DNA of 64,000 nt from Pseudomonadota bacterium (GTDB lineage Bacteria; Pseudomonadota; Gammaproteobacteria; Burkholderiales; Chitinibacteraceae): NCBI GenBank assembly GCA_026399755.1, contig JAPLQI010000086.1, positions 48,843-112,842 of the forward strand. The letters are read 5' to 3'. Every line of letters starts with the position of its first letter. The first letter of the stretch is position 1. The notes beneath the pieces are model-generated. The model made no database searches, was not told the origin of the DNA, and worked only from the letters and a program-made list of their open reading frames with translations. The translations under genes and the position numbers were made by a program. This document shows, in pieces, positions 7,940 through 17,660 of the stretch.

Positions 7940-8923
7940 ATGCTGATAGATAGAATCTGGTATACAAGCCATCATCCTTTGTCTTATTTATTACGGCCAT
8001 TATCTGGTTTGTTTGCAGGGCTAGGCGCGTTGCGACGCGTCTTGTTTCGTTTGGGCTTAAAGCAAAGCGTGCGCTTGCCTGTGCCGGTGATTGTCGTCGG
8101 CAATATTACGGCGGGGGGCACGGGTAAAACACCGCTTACAATTTATCTGGCTAAAAGTTTACAAGCGCTTGGCTATCATCCAGGTATTGTGTCACGCGGC
8201 TATGGTGGCAAGGCATCGATACCGCTCAGTGTTAACGCGGGCAGCGATCCACGCTTAAGTGGTGATGAGCCTATTTTGCTTGCGCGCGCCACGGGTGTGC
8301 CGGTGTTTGTGTTCAAAGATCGTGCCGCAGCAGGCTTTGCTTTGCTGGCAGCCCACCCAGAGGTGGACGTGCTGCTTTGTGATGATGGCTTGCAGCATTA
8401 CCGTTTCCAGCGAGATATTGAGCTTTGTGTGGTGGATGGTGTGCGTGGTTTTGGCAATGGCGCTTTGATTCCGGCTGGGCCACTACGTGAGCCACTGGCG
8501 AGACTGAAAAGCGTTGATGCGGTGATTGTAAATGGTGGAAATTACCCTCTCGCACACCCTCATTTGTTTCAGATGAGCTTGGTGGCTGCGCCTTTTTATT
8601 CCCTTGTGAATGCACCGCTTGAATCTTGGCATGGTTTACGGATCGCGGCCGTTTGTGGTATTGGTCATCCCCAGCGTTTTTTTAATAGCTTAAAAGCGCT
8701 TGGTTTGGTGTTTACTGAACACGCGTTTCCTGATCACCATTCATTTTGCGCCAATGATTTGCCTGATGCAGAAATCATTCTGCTGACAGAAAAAGACGCA
8801 GTAAAGCTTACCGCGCTCGCTGATGTTAGAATGTGGGTATTGCCGGTGAGCGCAAGCTTAGCGCCCGACTTGGCTGGCTGGCTGAGCCAAAATATAGCCC
8901 TGAAGAATTTGCAAATTGAGTGA
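7940..8923 (+). CDS. lpxK: Tetraacyldisaccharide 4'-kinase LpxK
   Basis: A 327-residue inner-membrane-associated kinase that phosphorylates the 4' position of the lipid A disaccharide, making lipid IVA. The P-loop is [15 protein letters not shown], followed by the family blocks [17 protein letters not shown] and [15 protein letters not shown]. The N-terminal hydrophobic/amphipathic segment ([20 protein letters not shown]) is the membrane-binding helix. An in-frame GTG lies 6 bases upstream, but GGGGAGG at 7926-7932 is 7 bases before ATG 7940 and only one base before the GTG, so the ATG is chosen. It lies in an operon with kdsB, so two lipopolysaccharide-core steps are together. Confidence 0.96.
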   Translation: MLIDRIWYTSHHPLSYLLRPLSGLFAGLGALRRVLFRLGLKQSVRLPVPVIVVGNITAGGTGKTPLTIYLAKSLQALGYHPGIVSRGYGGKASIPLSVNAGSDPRLSGDEPILLARATGVPVFVFKDRAAAGFALLAAHPEVDVLLCDDGLQHYRFQRDIELCVVDGVRGFGNGALIPAGPLREPLARLKSVDAVIVNGGNYPLAHPHLFQMSLVAAPFYSLVNAPLESWHGLRIAAVCGIGHPQRFFNSLKALGLVFTEHAFPDHHSFCANDLPDAEIILLTEKDAVKLTALADVRMWVLPVSASLAPDLAGWLSQNIALKNLQIE

Positions 8924-8930
8924 GAAAAAA

Positions 8931-9113
8931 ATGGATGCAAAATTACTAGAAATCTTAGTTTGCCCGGTCTGCAAAGGTCCGTTGGCTTATGAAAAAAGTA
9001 AGCAAGAATTGATTTGCAAGGCCGATCGCTTAGCTTTTGCCATTAAAGATGGCATTCCAGTGATGCTACAAGTAGAAGCACGCGAGTTGGATGCCTTGGA
9101 AGAAGTTCGGTGA
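8931..9113 (+). CDS. ycaR: Trm112/YcaR family small protein
   Basis: A 60-residue protein of the UPF0434/Trm112 family, with the start [18 protein letters not shown] and the C-terminal block [12 protein letters not shown]. Only one CxxC is present, as is normal for the bacterial members. Its role is not firmly known; the lpxK-ycaR-kdsB order is conserved in proteobacteria. The frame reaches a TTG overlapping the lpxK stop, but ATG 8931 is the better start. Its stop overlaps the GTG start of kdsB (GTGA). Confidence 0.9.
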   Translation: MDAKLLEILVCPVCKGPLAYEKSKQELICKADRLAFAIKDGIPVMLQVEARELDALEEVR

Positions 9114-9880
9114 GTTTTGTTGCGCTGATTCCTGCTCGGCTTAAATCGACACGTTTACCTAATAAGCCTTTGGCTGATATTGGGGGAAAGCCGATGATAG
9201 TGCGGGTGGTTGAGCAAACGCTCAAATCATCGGCCAGCTTAGTGTGCGTAGCCACGGACGATGAGCAAATTAAATCGGCCGTAGAGGCCGCAGGCCATCG
9301 TGCCATCTTGACGCGTAGCGACCACCCCAGCGGCACCGATCGCTTAGCCGAGGCCATTGATTTTCTTGGTTTGCCGGATGATGCGGTGGTTGTTAATGTG
9401 CAGGGCGACGAGCCTTTAATTGATCCATCGCTGATTGATGCGGTGGCTGCCAAGCTGATTGCAGATAGCAGCCTTGCGATGTCAACAGCCTGCCACGCCA
9501 TCAGCAGCCATGCCGATTTTTTAAATCCAAATACGGTGAAAGTCGTTTTGGATGCTAAGCAACGTGCGATGTACTTTAGCCGAGCGGCCATTCCTTGGCC
9601 CCGCGATGCATTTATGCAGGGCCAAACAACGTTGCCAGTTGAGCTGACACCGCTGCGCCATATTGGCATCTATGGTTATCGTGCAGAATTTTTGCGTACT
9701 TACCAAAAACTGTCGCCATCTTGCATCGAATCCATCGAAGCGCTGGAACAACTGCGCGTGCTGTGGCATGGTTACAGCATTGGTGTACACATTTCGGCTG
9801 ATGCTCCGCTTGCGGGTGTCGATACCCCCGAAGACTTGGCGCGTGTACGTGATGCTTTTGCCCATTTATCTAAAATCTAA
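9110..9880 (+). CDS. kdsB: 3-deoxy-manno-octulosonate cytidylyltransferase
   Basis: A 256-residue CMP-KDO synthetase that activates KDO with CTP for addition to lipid A. The nucleotide-binding start is [18 protein letters not shown], followed by [29 protein letters not shown] and [12 protein letters not shown], all diagnostic of KdsB. It begins with GTG at 9110, overlapping the TGA of the previous gene, so translation is probably coupled. adk follows after 26 bases. Confidence 0.97.
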   Translation: MSFVALIPARLKSTRLPNKPLADIGGKPMIVRVVEQTLKSSASLVCVATDDEQIKSAVEAAGHRAILTRSDHPSGTDRLAEAIDFLGLPDDAVVVNVQGDEPLIDPSLIDAVAAKLIADSSLAMSTACHAISSHADFLNPNTVKVVLDAKQRAMYFSRAAIPWPRDAFMQGQTTLPVELTPLRHIGIYGYRAEFLRTYQKLSPSCIESIEALEQLRVLWHGYSIGVHISADAPLAGVDTPEDLARVRDAFAHLSKI

Positions 9881-9897
9881 AAAACATTAACCACTAG

Positions 9898-10563
<666 letters not shown>

Positions 10564-10613
10564 TCTGGCGGTTTGTTGTTTGGATTCCTTGCAAATTGCT
10601 CGGGCCTCAAACG

Positions 10614-10662
10614 ATAAGCCACAAAAAAAGCCGCGATTTTCGCGGCTTTTTTTGTGGCTTAT
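10614..10662. terminator. Bidirectional rho-independent terminator (adk / EAL-HDOD gene)
   Basis: A perfect 23-bp stem with a 3-base loop: ATAAGCCACAAAAAAAGCCG at the left pairs with its complement at the right, with A7 in one arm and T7 in the other. It lies between the convergent adk and the minus-strand gene ending at 10673, so it can stop transcription both ways. Confidence 0.95.
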
Positions 10663-10672
10663 ATGTTGCGAA

Positions 10673-11893
10673 TTATACTCCCAGATCCTCAACCCACTGC
10701 AGTGCTTGCACATGCGAGCGATTCAGCATGTCGGGCGTCAGCTGCAGCTGCTCACATAAGAAGGGGACTTCAGACATGTTTGGGTCTTCACAAGCCTCAG
10801 CAAGGGCTAGGAATGGGCCATAAATGCCGGTTCTGGTCATCAAAGCATCGGTGACATTCTCTGGAAGAATCAGTGTTTCTAAGATTCTTTCCATGGGCAT
10901 GTCGAGCAGGACATCGAGCAATGAAAACACACCGACAATAAATAAATTGTCTCTATCTTGCCCATCCAGTAAATGCGAACCTAGTAATTCAACGAGGCGA
11001 CCACGGGTAATGGCTGTTTTTAATAAAGCAGGGGGTGAGCCATTGTCAGCGCCTGCCGTCACCAGTAGCAGCGTAAGCCAACGATAAAGCTTTTGATAGC
11101 CAAGGATCGTAACTGCATGACGGAATGATTGAATTTCACAAGATAAGCCAAAGCCAACCGAATTAATATAACGCAATAATTTAAATGATAGGGCGACGTC
11201 GCGTTTAAGCGCGTTTTCAATATCTTTTAATTCCGCATTATTACGCAACATATTCAATAAATTAAGAATATTGGCATAACTAGGATTAATAACTTTTGCT
11301 GCTAATGTCTCAGGATGGGCAAAGTAATAGCCTTGAAAACATTCAAAGCCTAGCTCCATGCATTGCTTGAATTCATCCTTTGTTTCAACTTTTTCAGCAA
11401 CTTGTAGCGCTTTAGAGCAGCGTAATTCTTTAGAGAGGGCAGGGACTTGCGACATACCTAATAGCTGAATATCTAGTTTGATATAATCAGCAAACTCTAA
11501 AAAGGGTGCGGTCTGCGGGCTAAGAACGAAGTCATCTAATGCAATCGAAAAGCCCTGATCTTTTAGACTTTGTAAACGGGCCAGTAATTGTGGGGTCGCT
11601 TCTGTGGTTTCAACCACTTCTAAAATAACGCGCTCTGGATGAAGCAGCTCTAAAAAATTGCTTTCGAGCATTGATTCTGCAACGTTAATAAAGGCAAGCT
11701 TATTGCCAACTAGCCAATCTGTTCCCATATTACTGAGTGTATTGACCAGTACATTGGTGCCAGCTTGCATATCACTGGAGAAATTAGCTGTTACTGCTTC
11801 TTTGTTTAGTCGGAATAATAGCTCATAGCCAATAATTTCTTGTTGGCGATTAAGAATGGGCTGTCGTCCTATAAATGCGTGGTCTTGCGTCAT
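10673..11893 (-). CDS. EAL-HDOD signalling protein (YuxH type)
   Basis: A 406-residue cytoplasmic protein. The N-terminal half (about 1-190) is an EAL-type c-di-GMP phosphodiesterase fold: GRQPILNRQQEIIGYELLFR, INVAES, VILEVVETTE, ALDDFVLS, DYIKLDI, VAEKVET and FQGYYFAHPE. The second half (about 200-390) is an HDOD domain (RDVALSFKLLRYINS ... FRHAVTILGYQKLYRWL). The signature EAL is ELL and DDFGTG is DDFVLS. However, the acidic, Asn, Lys and Gln positions that bind metal and substrate seem kept, so activity cannot be excluded; many relatives act as non-catalytic c-di-GMP or regulatory proteins. It sits beside the chemotaxis/flagellar block, suggesting a role in motility or surface attachment. 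Confidence 0.9.
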   Translation of the reverse strand: MTQDHAFIGRQPILNRQQEIIGYELLFRLNKEAVTANFSSDMQAGTNVLVNTLSNMGTDWLVGNKLAFINVAESMLESNFLELLHPERVILEVVETTEATPQLLARLQSLKDQGFSIALDDFVLSPQTAPFLEFADYIKLDIQLLGMSQVPALSKELRCSKALQVAEKVETKDEFKQCMELGFECFQGYYFAHPETLAAKVINPSYANILNLLNMLRNNAELKDIENALKRDVALSFKLLRYINSVGFGLSCEIQSFRHAVTILGYQKLYRWLTLLLVTAGADNGSPPALLKTAITRGRLVELLGSHLLDGQDRDNLFIVGVFSLLDVLLDMPMERILETLILPENVTDALMTRTGIYGPFLALAEACEDPNMSEVPFLCEQLQLTPDMLNRSHVQALQWVEDLGV

Positions 11894-12117
11894 ATTTTGG
11901 AAACACCCTGTGCTCGATATCTAACATCCTATCGGATTTGGCATTAAGTCGGCTGCAAAATCACCTGATATGCTCATATTTCGCCCGTGTGTCGCAGCTA
12001 ATGAAGGCACTGCAGATCTGGCTAAATCTGCTATTAATCATGTGATTTTTCGCTTTAACCGCCTAAGTCCAATAGGCCGCTAGGTGATATTTACATCAAA
12101 AAATAGTTTCAGCATAT

Positions 12118-12144
12118 ATTTGGGGCGATGGTTAAGCCCCAAAT
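12118..12144 (-). terminator. Hairpin downstream of cheA1
   Basis: A perfect 9-bp stem ATTTGGGGC/GCCCCAAAT with a 9-base loop, 12 bases beyond the cheA stop on the minus strand. No continuous T run follows directly, so it may be a weak terminator or a 3'-end stabiliser for the chemotaxis operon. Confidence 0.55.
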
Positions 12145-12155
12145 GTCATGAATAC

Positions 12156-14066
12156 TTAGCTGGTTTTTTCAAGAAATCGTGAAGTGCGAATGGCAGAATT
12201 ATCAGCATCAGCAGCGCCGAGCAGGTCTTCCATATCCAGAACTAACACAACGGAGCCATCGCCTGACAGTGTCGCACCGGCAACGCCTTTAGGTCGAATG
12301 TTTTGTAGTGGCTTAATAACCACATCATCTCGGCCAATAAAGCTATCAACAGCCAGAATAAATGAGTGTTCGGCTGATTGCATTAGTACGCCAAACTGAG
12401 GAATTTGTACCTCTTCCCAGCCGAGTAAGCTGGCTAAAGAGCGTACTGAGAGGATTTCATCTCGCACTACAATCGTGGCACGCCCAGATACTTCTTGAAT
12501 TTGTTCGTGTCTGATTGGAATGATTTCTCGCACCATGGCCAGTGGAACGGCAAAAGGCTGATCGCAAACGCGCACAACCAACACCGGCAAAATGGCGAGC
12601 GTCAGAGGTAGTGAAATAGTAAAGCGTGAGCCTTCACCTACAATAGATTGAATGTCGATACGGCCATTTAATCTTTGGATATTGGTTTTCACCACATCCA
12701 TCCCTACACCACGACCAGACACACTGGAGACTTGATCTTTGGTTGAAAAACCAGGCATAAAGATCAGCTGCAGGCTTTGTTTATCGTCTAGGCTATTGGC
12801 TGTTTCGACATCAATCAGGCCTTTCTCAACGGCTTTTTTGCGGATCACATCGGGGCGCATGCCTCGTCCATCATCCGTGATCGAGATCAGAATATGATCG
12901 CCAACTTGGGTGGCAGATAGTTCAACGATCGCTTTCGCAGGCTTACCGCTGGTTTTACGATCTTCCATGGTTTCAATCCCATGATCGACCGCATTCCGTA
13001 CCAAGTGAACCAGAGGATCGTTCAGATCCTCTAGCATGGTTTTGTCTAGCTCAGTTTCTTCACCAGAAATCACCAGTTCAACATCTTTACCCAGCTGGCG
13101 CGCTAAGTCGCGTGCTAAGCGTGGGTATTTTTGAAAGAGGCGGCCAATTGGCTGCATGCGGGTCTTCATCACCGCATTTTGTAAATCACCCACTAATAGG
13201 TCGAGCTGGCTAATGGCCTCGTCCATAGCTTTGAGGGTATTACTATCCATCTTGCCCGCCATAATATCGGTGCGCAGGGTGGTAAGACGATTTTTAGTTA
13301 AGCCAATTTCACCAGACAAGTTAAGTACTTGATCTAGCCGTACGGTATCAATGCGAATGGTCGCTTCTTGTGGCGCAGCGGCAACTTGTTGCTGCTGTTG
13401 CTGTTGGGGAGCGGCCACAACTGCAGTCGGTTTTGCGACGACTGGGGCAGGTTTTAAGCTACTCATTGGATCGCTAATTGCTTGTTCCATGGTTGCTGAC
13501 CCATGCTGTGTATCATTAGTAGTAGGCGCAATAGCAGCTGCGCTAGGTGCATTTTCTTTGCCAAGTAAGGCATTATAAAGCTCATCCCAGTCTGGGCCGC
13601 TAGCAGTAGAGACAGTTGAGGGGGCTGCTGCTACGATAGGCGCAACATGAGCAATCACTGTTTCGAGCGGTCGGCCTTCGAGTACGGCATCAAGTGCTGC
13701 AATTAATTCTTCAGGTGCATTTGTAGGAAGTGCACCCTTTGCTAGCGCGCCAAACATATCACGGACCACGCCAGTTGCGGCCATGATCGTGTCCATAATT
13801 TCAGGAGTGAGTACTAGTTCTAGTGTGCGAAGCTTATCGAATAGATTTTCTGTGCGATGGCACAATCTAACCATTGCATCCACATTCAGAAAGCCTGCAC
13901 CACCTTTGATTGTGTGAAATCCTCGGAAAATATCATTCAGAAGATTTTTATCGTTAGGTCGTTTTTCAAGCTCTACTAGCTTGTTATCGACTTCAGACAG
14001 GAGCTCAGACGCTTCTGTTAAAAAATCTTGCAGCAGATCTTCCATGCCGCCAAAGTCAGTGCTCAT
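12156..14066 (-). CDS. cheA: Chemotaxis histidine kinase CheA (CheA1)
   Basis: A 636-residue kinase that takes receptor signals and phosphorylates CheY. The N-terminal Hpt domain has His51 in GFHTIKGGAGF. A linker of about 150 residues rich in A, P and T includes a run of seven Gln (PQQQQQQQVAAAP), with no clear CheY-docking P2 domain. Then come the dimerisation domain (DTVRLDQVLNLSGEIGL), the HATPase domain with N box HLVRNAVDHGIE and G boxes DDGRGMRP and GRGVGMDVV, and a C-terminal CheW-like domain. ATG 14066 is preceded by GGGGGAG. It ends an operon cheV-cheV-cheY-cheZ-cheA that lacks its own cheW, cheR and cheB. The sequence is similar in style to the flagellar CheA of Pseudomonas. Confidence 0.95.
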   Translation of the reverse strand: MSTDFGGMEDLLQDFLTEASELLSEVDNKLVELEKRPNDKNLLNDIFRGFHTIKGGAGFLNVDAMVRLCHRTENLFDKLRTLELVLTPEIMDTIMAATGVVRDMFGALAKGALPTNAPEELIAALDAVLEGRPLETVIAHVAPIVAAAPSTVSTASGPDWDELYNALLGKENAPSAAAIAPTTNDTQHGSATMEQAISDPMSSLKPAPVVAKPTAVVAAPQQQQQQQVAAAPQEATIRIDTVRLDQVLNLSGEIGLTKNRLTTLRTDIMAGKMDSNTLKAMDEAISQLDLLVGDLQNAVMKTRMQPIGRLFQKYPRLARDLARQLGKDVELVISGEETELDKTMLEDLNDPLVHLVRNAVDHGIETMEDRKTSGKPAKAIVELSATQVGDHILISITDDGRGMRPDVIRKKAVEKGLIDVETANSLDDKQSLQLIFMPGFSTKDQVSSVSGRGVGMDVVKTNIQRLNGRIDIQSIVGEGSRFTISLPLTLAILPVLVVRVCDQPFAVPLAMVREIIPIRHEQIQEVSGRATIVVRDEILSVRSLASLLGWEEVQIPQFGVLMQSAEHSFILAVDSFIGRDDVVIKPLQNIRPKGVAGATLSGDGSVVLVLDMEDLLGAADADNSAIRTSRFLEKTS

Positions 14067-14108
14067 CTTCGCTCCCCCAAAGGTTGCGTTCATTCAATTA
14101 AAAGGCGT

Positions 14109-14906
14109 TTAGAAGCCTAAGCTTTCTAATAAGTCGTCGACTTGGCCTTGATTTGTAACGATATCTGTTCTGCCCTCAGGATTAATAACAGGGCCGTTAA
14201 GTAGCGATGCTTCCTCTTCTGGTTTTAGTCCTTCGACTTTAGTGCCACCCTGTGGAGAGAACATCAGCAAGAAGTCCATCAAATGGGCCTCCATTTGCTT
14301 GGACATATCGAGTACTTTTTTAATGACTTGTCCAGTTAGATCTTGGAAATCTTGTGCCATCATGATTTCCAACATCTTGCTGCTGATTTGATCAGAGCCC
14401 TTCACCGTTTCATTTAAATGTGTTCTGGTTTTTTCAACCAGTGCTTTAAATTCATCGACAGATAACTGGTTTGCTAATAACTTGTCCCATTGGCCGCCCA
14501 AGTCCTTTGCGTCATCACTTATTTTGTCTTGGATAGGTTTTGCAGCATCCAAAGCATTGAGTGTGCGATCTGCGGCTTGCTCAGTGAGCGTAGCAATATA
14601 GGAAAGACGATCACGCGCATCAGGAATATCAGTGGCTGCTTTTTCTAGTGATTTATCTAGGCCTAACTCTTTAAGTGTATCGTGCAATTTTCTAGTTAAA
14701 TGCCCAATATGTGAAAACATAGCGCGTGCAGGATCATTTAATTCTTCGGCAGTCAGCGTGGGCATAGAGCTGGTGGCAGCGGGGCTAGCTTCAACCTTGG
14801 CTGGGGCCGTCTCTGTGGGTTCACTATCCTGATTGGAATGAACGATACTATCGAATAGCGCTTCTAGGTCTGCGGAATCTCCGCTATTTAGTGCATGATC
14901 GTTCAC
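14109..14906 (-). CDS. cheZ: Chemotaxis protein phosphatase CheZ
   Basis: A 265-residue phosphatase that dephosphorylates CheY-P. The long helical hairpin carries the active-site segment MMAQDFQDLTGQVIKKVL, and the extreme C-terminus VDDLLESLGF is the CheY-binding helix. The N-terminal 60 residues are acidic and Pro/Ala/Thr-rich, longer than in E. coli CheZ. It starts with GTG, supported by GGAGG six bases upstream. It lies between cheY and cheA in the minus-strand operon, so it probably controls that CheY. Confidence 0.95.
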   Translation of the reverse strand: MNDHALNSGDSADLEALFDSIVHSNQDSEPTETAPAKVEASPAATSSMPTLTAEELNDPARAMFSHIGHLTRKLHDTLKELGLDKSLEKAATDIPDARDRLSYIATLTEQAADRTLNALDAAKPIQDKISDDAKDLGGQWDKLLANQLSVDEFKALVEKTRTHLNETVKGSDQISSKMLEIMMAQDFQDLTGQVIKKVLDMSKQMEAHLMDFLLMFSPQGGTKVEGLKPEEEASLLNGPVINPEGRTDIVTNQGQVDDLLESLGF

Positions 14907-14939
14907 AGTCGCCTCCGGTGCGTCTGTCAGGTTCTTGTT

Positions 14940-15329
14940 CTACTTGCTCATATTGGCGAAAACTTTTTTCAGTTTTTCATCCAATGTGGCGGCTGTGAAA
15001 GGTTTTACGATATATCCGTTTGCGCCTGCCGTAGCCGCTTCAATGATGTTTTCTTTTTTTGCTTCAGCGGTCACCATCATGACGGGTAAGTGCTTGAGCT
15101 GGGCATCTGCACGAATGGCGCGCAGTAGCTCAATCCCTGTCATGTTAGGCATGTTCCAATCTGTAACCACAAATTCAAAAGAGCCATTCTTTAGCTTATG
15201 CAAAGCAACTTGGCCATCTTCGGCCTCGTCAACATTGGAAAAGCCTAGTTCTTTCAAAAGGTTACGCACAATACGGCGCATTGTGGAGAAGTCGTCCACC
15301 ACTAAAATACGCAGGTTACTATCTGCCAT
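14940..15329 (-). CDS. cheY: Chemotaxis response regulator CheY (CheY1)
   Basis: A 129-residue single receiver domain that, when phosphorylated by CheA, binds the flagellar switch. Acid pocket DD at 12-13, phospho-acceptor Asp57 ([10 protein letters not shown]), the switch Thr/Ala segment [12 protein letters not shown] and the conserved Lys in [11 protein letters not shown] are all present. The [10 protein letters not shown] and WNMPNM motifs are those of true flagellar CheY. It is encoded just before cheZ. Confidence 0.97.
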   Translation of the reverse strand: MADSNLRILVVDDFSTMRRIVRNLLKELGFSNVDEAEDGQVALHKLKNGSFEFVVTDWNMPNMTGIELLRAIRADAQLKHLPVMMVTAEAKKENIIEAATAGANGYIVKPFTAATLDEKLKKVFANMSK

Positions 15330-15388
15330 GTGCTACTCCATGTCGTTTACAGTTGATATGTAAACGGCTTGTTTTTATTAATCTGAAA

Positions 15389-16327
15389 CTAACCAACCAA
15401 TAAGGGTGTGATGGTATCGGCTAGAATGACTGGGTCGAATTTTGCCACATATGCATCAACACCAACACTGCTTCCCATTGCTCGATTTGCATTTGAAGAT
15501 AATGAAGAATGCATAACGATAGGGATGCCTTGGAAACGAGTGTCAGACTTAATATGTTTTGTAAGAACATAGCCGTCCATTTCAGGCATTTCAGCATCGA
15601 CTAAAATCATTTTTAGTTTGTCGCGTAGGCGTTCGCCATCATGTGTGGCGCGATTCGCTAAGTTTTGCAATTTATCCCAAGCTTCTCGACCATTATTGGC
15701 TTGATGGTATTTCACGCCAATTTTATCGAGCACGCTAATGATCTCTTTGCGAGCAACCATAGAATCATCCACAAAAAACATAAATGTTTCTGGGTTGATG
15801 GCAGCTTTCTGTAAATCAGGGATTATAGGCTCGCCAATCACGCTGGCTAAGATTTGTTCAACATCTAAAATGGAAACGAGCTTGCCATCCGGTAATTCAG
15901 TCAGTGCAGTAATCAATTGTTGATTACCCGCCAGCATGGTTTCTGGGGCCCGCACTTTATCCCAATCAACACGGATTATTCGATCCACTTCATGAACTAA
16001 GAATGCTTGTGTATGTTTAGAAAACTCCGTCACAATCATAGTGCTTGTGGCTGCTGCCGATGGTGTTTCTTGTGTTGCTACAAATTTTGCCAGTGCGATA
16101 ACCGGGATGATATTACCACGCAAAGAAAGGACGCCTTCAACCCCTAGAGGCATATTGGGTGTTTTGGTGATTTTTGGCGTTTGAGAAACTTCGCGTACTT
16201 TAAATACATTGATACCAAATATTTCACGCGTACCTAAGGTGAACAGCAGGATTTCCATTTTATTGGAGCCAGCCAGCTTGGTTCGCGCATCAATGCTTTC
16301 AAGTAAATTGGTCGAGTTACTGGACAT
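15389..16327 (-). CDS. cheV: CheV: CheW-receiver coupling protein (second copy in operon)
   Basis: A 312-residue fusion of a CheW-like domain (about 20-170: EILLFTLGTREIFGINVFKV ... LRGNIIPVIALAKFV) and a C-terminal receiver (about 185-312) with MFFVDDSMVARKEI, acceptor Asp in MILVDAEMPEMDGYVL and the phospho-switch HSSLSS. CheV couples receptors to CheA and can act in adaptation or as a phosphate sink. ATG 16327 is supported by GGAGG. It is a paralogue of the gene immediately upstream in the operon. Confidence 0.93.
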   Translation of the reverse strand: MSSNSTNLLESIDARTKLAGSNKMEILLFTLGTREIFGINVFKVREVSQTPKITKTPNMPLGVEGVLSLRGNIIPVIALAKFVATQETPSAAATSTMIVTEFSKHTQAFLVHEVDRIIRVDWDKVRAPETMLAGNQQLITALTELPDGKLVSILDVEQILASVIGEPIIPDLQKAAINPETFMFFVDDSMVARKEIISVLDKIGVKYHQANNGREAWDKLQNLANRATHDGERLRDKLKMILVDAEMPEMDGYVLTKHIKSDTRFQGIPIVMHSSLSSNANRAMGSSVGVDAYVAKFDPVILADTITPLLVG

Positions 16328-16472
16328 GAATGACCTCCGCTGTTGATCTTTAATACAAACGAGGCGATATAACAATTCGCTGCGTTTAACTGCATAAATA
16401 GTGGCTCAAAATCCTCATTTACTCTGTGTAAACTGCGGGAGTTCATTTTGCCTGCTTAGTTATTTTTGGCTC

Positions 16473-17423
16473 TTATTCTTTAAGTAAGAAATTTGCAATT
16501 GCTTCAGAGAGTCGGTGTGCTTCAAATTTGGCAACATAACCGTCTACGCCAACGGATTGCCCTAGTTTTTGATTTGACGCCCCCGATAATGATGAATGCA
16601 TAAGAACGGGAATGCCTGCAAAACGAGGGTCACTTTTGATTAATTTAGTGAGCATATAGCCGTCCATTTCTGGCATTTCTACATCAGTCAATACCAAATG
16701 AACGATATCTCTGACGACTTTTCCTTGTAAATCTGCGGATTGGGCGATGCGTTGTAATTCATCCCACGCCCGTTTTCCATTAATTGTAGATATATGCTTG
16801 ATGTGCATAGCATCTAAAGTCATTTCGATTTGACGGCGAGCGACGACAGAATCATCGGCAATAAACACTGTTTTATTATTGAGACTGACATCTTGAATTA
16901 ATGTATCAGGATCAATTTTGTCTGAGCCAGGAACAGATTCTGCGAGTACTTTTTCTACATCCATCATCATGACGAGCTTGTTGTTTTCAAGCTCGGTAAC
17001 GGCCACCACGAGGCCGCCCATTTGTGACATGAGCATGTCTGGCGGAACGCGCATTTGCGACCAATCAAGCCGCAAGATGGTGTCCACTGCCTCAACCAAA
17101 AACCCTTGTGTATGGCCGTTGTATTCTGAAACGATCATAATCTCTGGGCGGGTGGTGGTGGCGATACCTGCATAGCGAGCAAGATCAATAACCGGCACAA
17201 GGGTGCCTCGCAAGCTGACCATGCCTTCGATAGAAGGGGGCATATCAGGTGCTTTGGTTATTTCTGGGGTTCGCATCACTTCACGAACTTTAAACACATT
17301 AATTGCAAAATTTTCCCGCCGGCCAGAGCGTTCATCCTGTCCGAGAGTAAATAAAAGAATTTCAAGCTTGTTGGTTCCAGCAAGCTTTGTGCGAGCATCA
17401 ATATTTTTTAGTAAGTCAGACAC
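16473..17423 (-). CDS. cheV: CheV: CheW-receiver coupling protein (first gene of operon)
   Basis: A 316-residue paralogue of the next gene with the same layout: CheW-like domain (EILLFTLGQDERSGRRENFA ... SLRGTLVPVIDLARYAG) and receiver (TVFIADDSVVARRQIE, VLTDVEMPEMDGYMLTK, MHSSLSG). It differs by an insertion (QDERSGRRE) in the first CheW strand pair. It starts with GTG, with GGAG 7 bases upstream. It is the first gene of the minus-strand che operon and is divergent from the flagellar kinase gene, sharing a 237-base promoter region. In this operon CheV proteins replace CheW. Confidence 0.93.
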   Translation of the reverse strand: MSDLLKNIDARTKLAGTNKLEILLFTLGQDERSGRRENFAINVFKVREVMRTPEITKAPDMPPSIEGMVSLRGTLVPVIDLARYAGIATTTRPEIMIVSEYNGHTQGFLVEAVDTILRLDWSQMRVPPDMLMSQMGGLVVAVTELENNKLVMMMDVEKVLAESVPGSDKIDPDTLIQDVSLNNKTVFIADDSVVARRQIEMTLDAMHIKHISTINGKRAWDELQRIAQSADLQGKVVRDIVHLVLTDVEMPEMDGYMLTKLIKSDPRFAGIPVLMHSSLSGASNQKLGQSVGVDGYVAKFEAHRLSEAIANFLLKE

Positions 17424-17621
17424 GGAATGGCTCCAGGCTGCGTTTAAGTATTCTTAACCGACGGTGTTGGGATGGAACATTTAAAGAAGGCAGCTGTACA
17501 TATACTGAAAGAAACGCAATTATAGCCGTAAGACCGCTACTAAATAAACTTTCGCTAATATTAATTGTGCTACTAGCTATTTTTGGGCGGATCATTTTTT
17601 TCGCCTGCTGTCTAGTCACTT

Positions 17622-17627
17622 TATAAT
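17622..17627 (+). promoter_or_regulatory. Candidate -10 box for fleS
   Basis: A perfect TATAAT 34 bases before the ATG of the kinase gene; the -35 at the right spacing (TTTCGC) is poor, so an activator may be needed. AAGGAAG nearer the gene is the ribosome site. Confidence 0.35.
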
Positions 17628-17660
17628 GTAAAAACGAAAAAGCAACAAGGAAGCTGTTAT

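Noticed and set aside
11970..12083. 37-codon frame between the EAL-HDOD gene and cheA
   Set aside because: No ribosome site or family resemblance; likely chance.
13384..13405. Poly-Gln run in CheA1 as a phase-variable tract
   Set aside because: The codons are mixed CAA/CAG, so it is not a clean slippage tract; low-complexity linkers are common in CheA.
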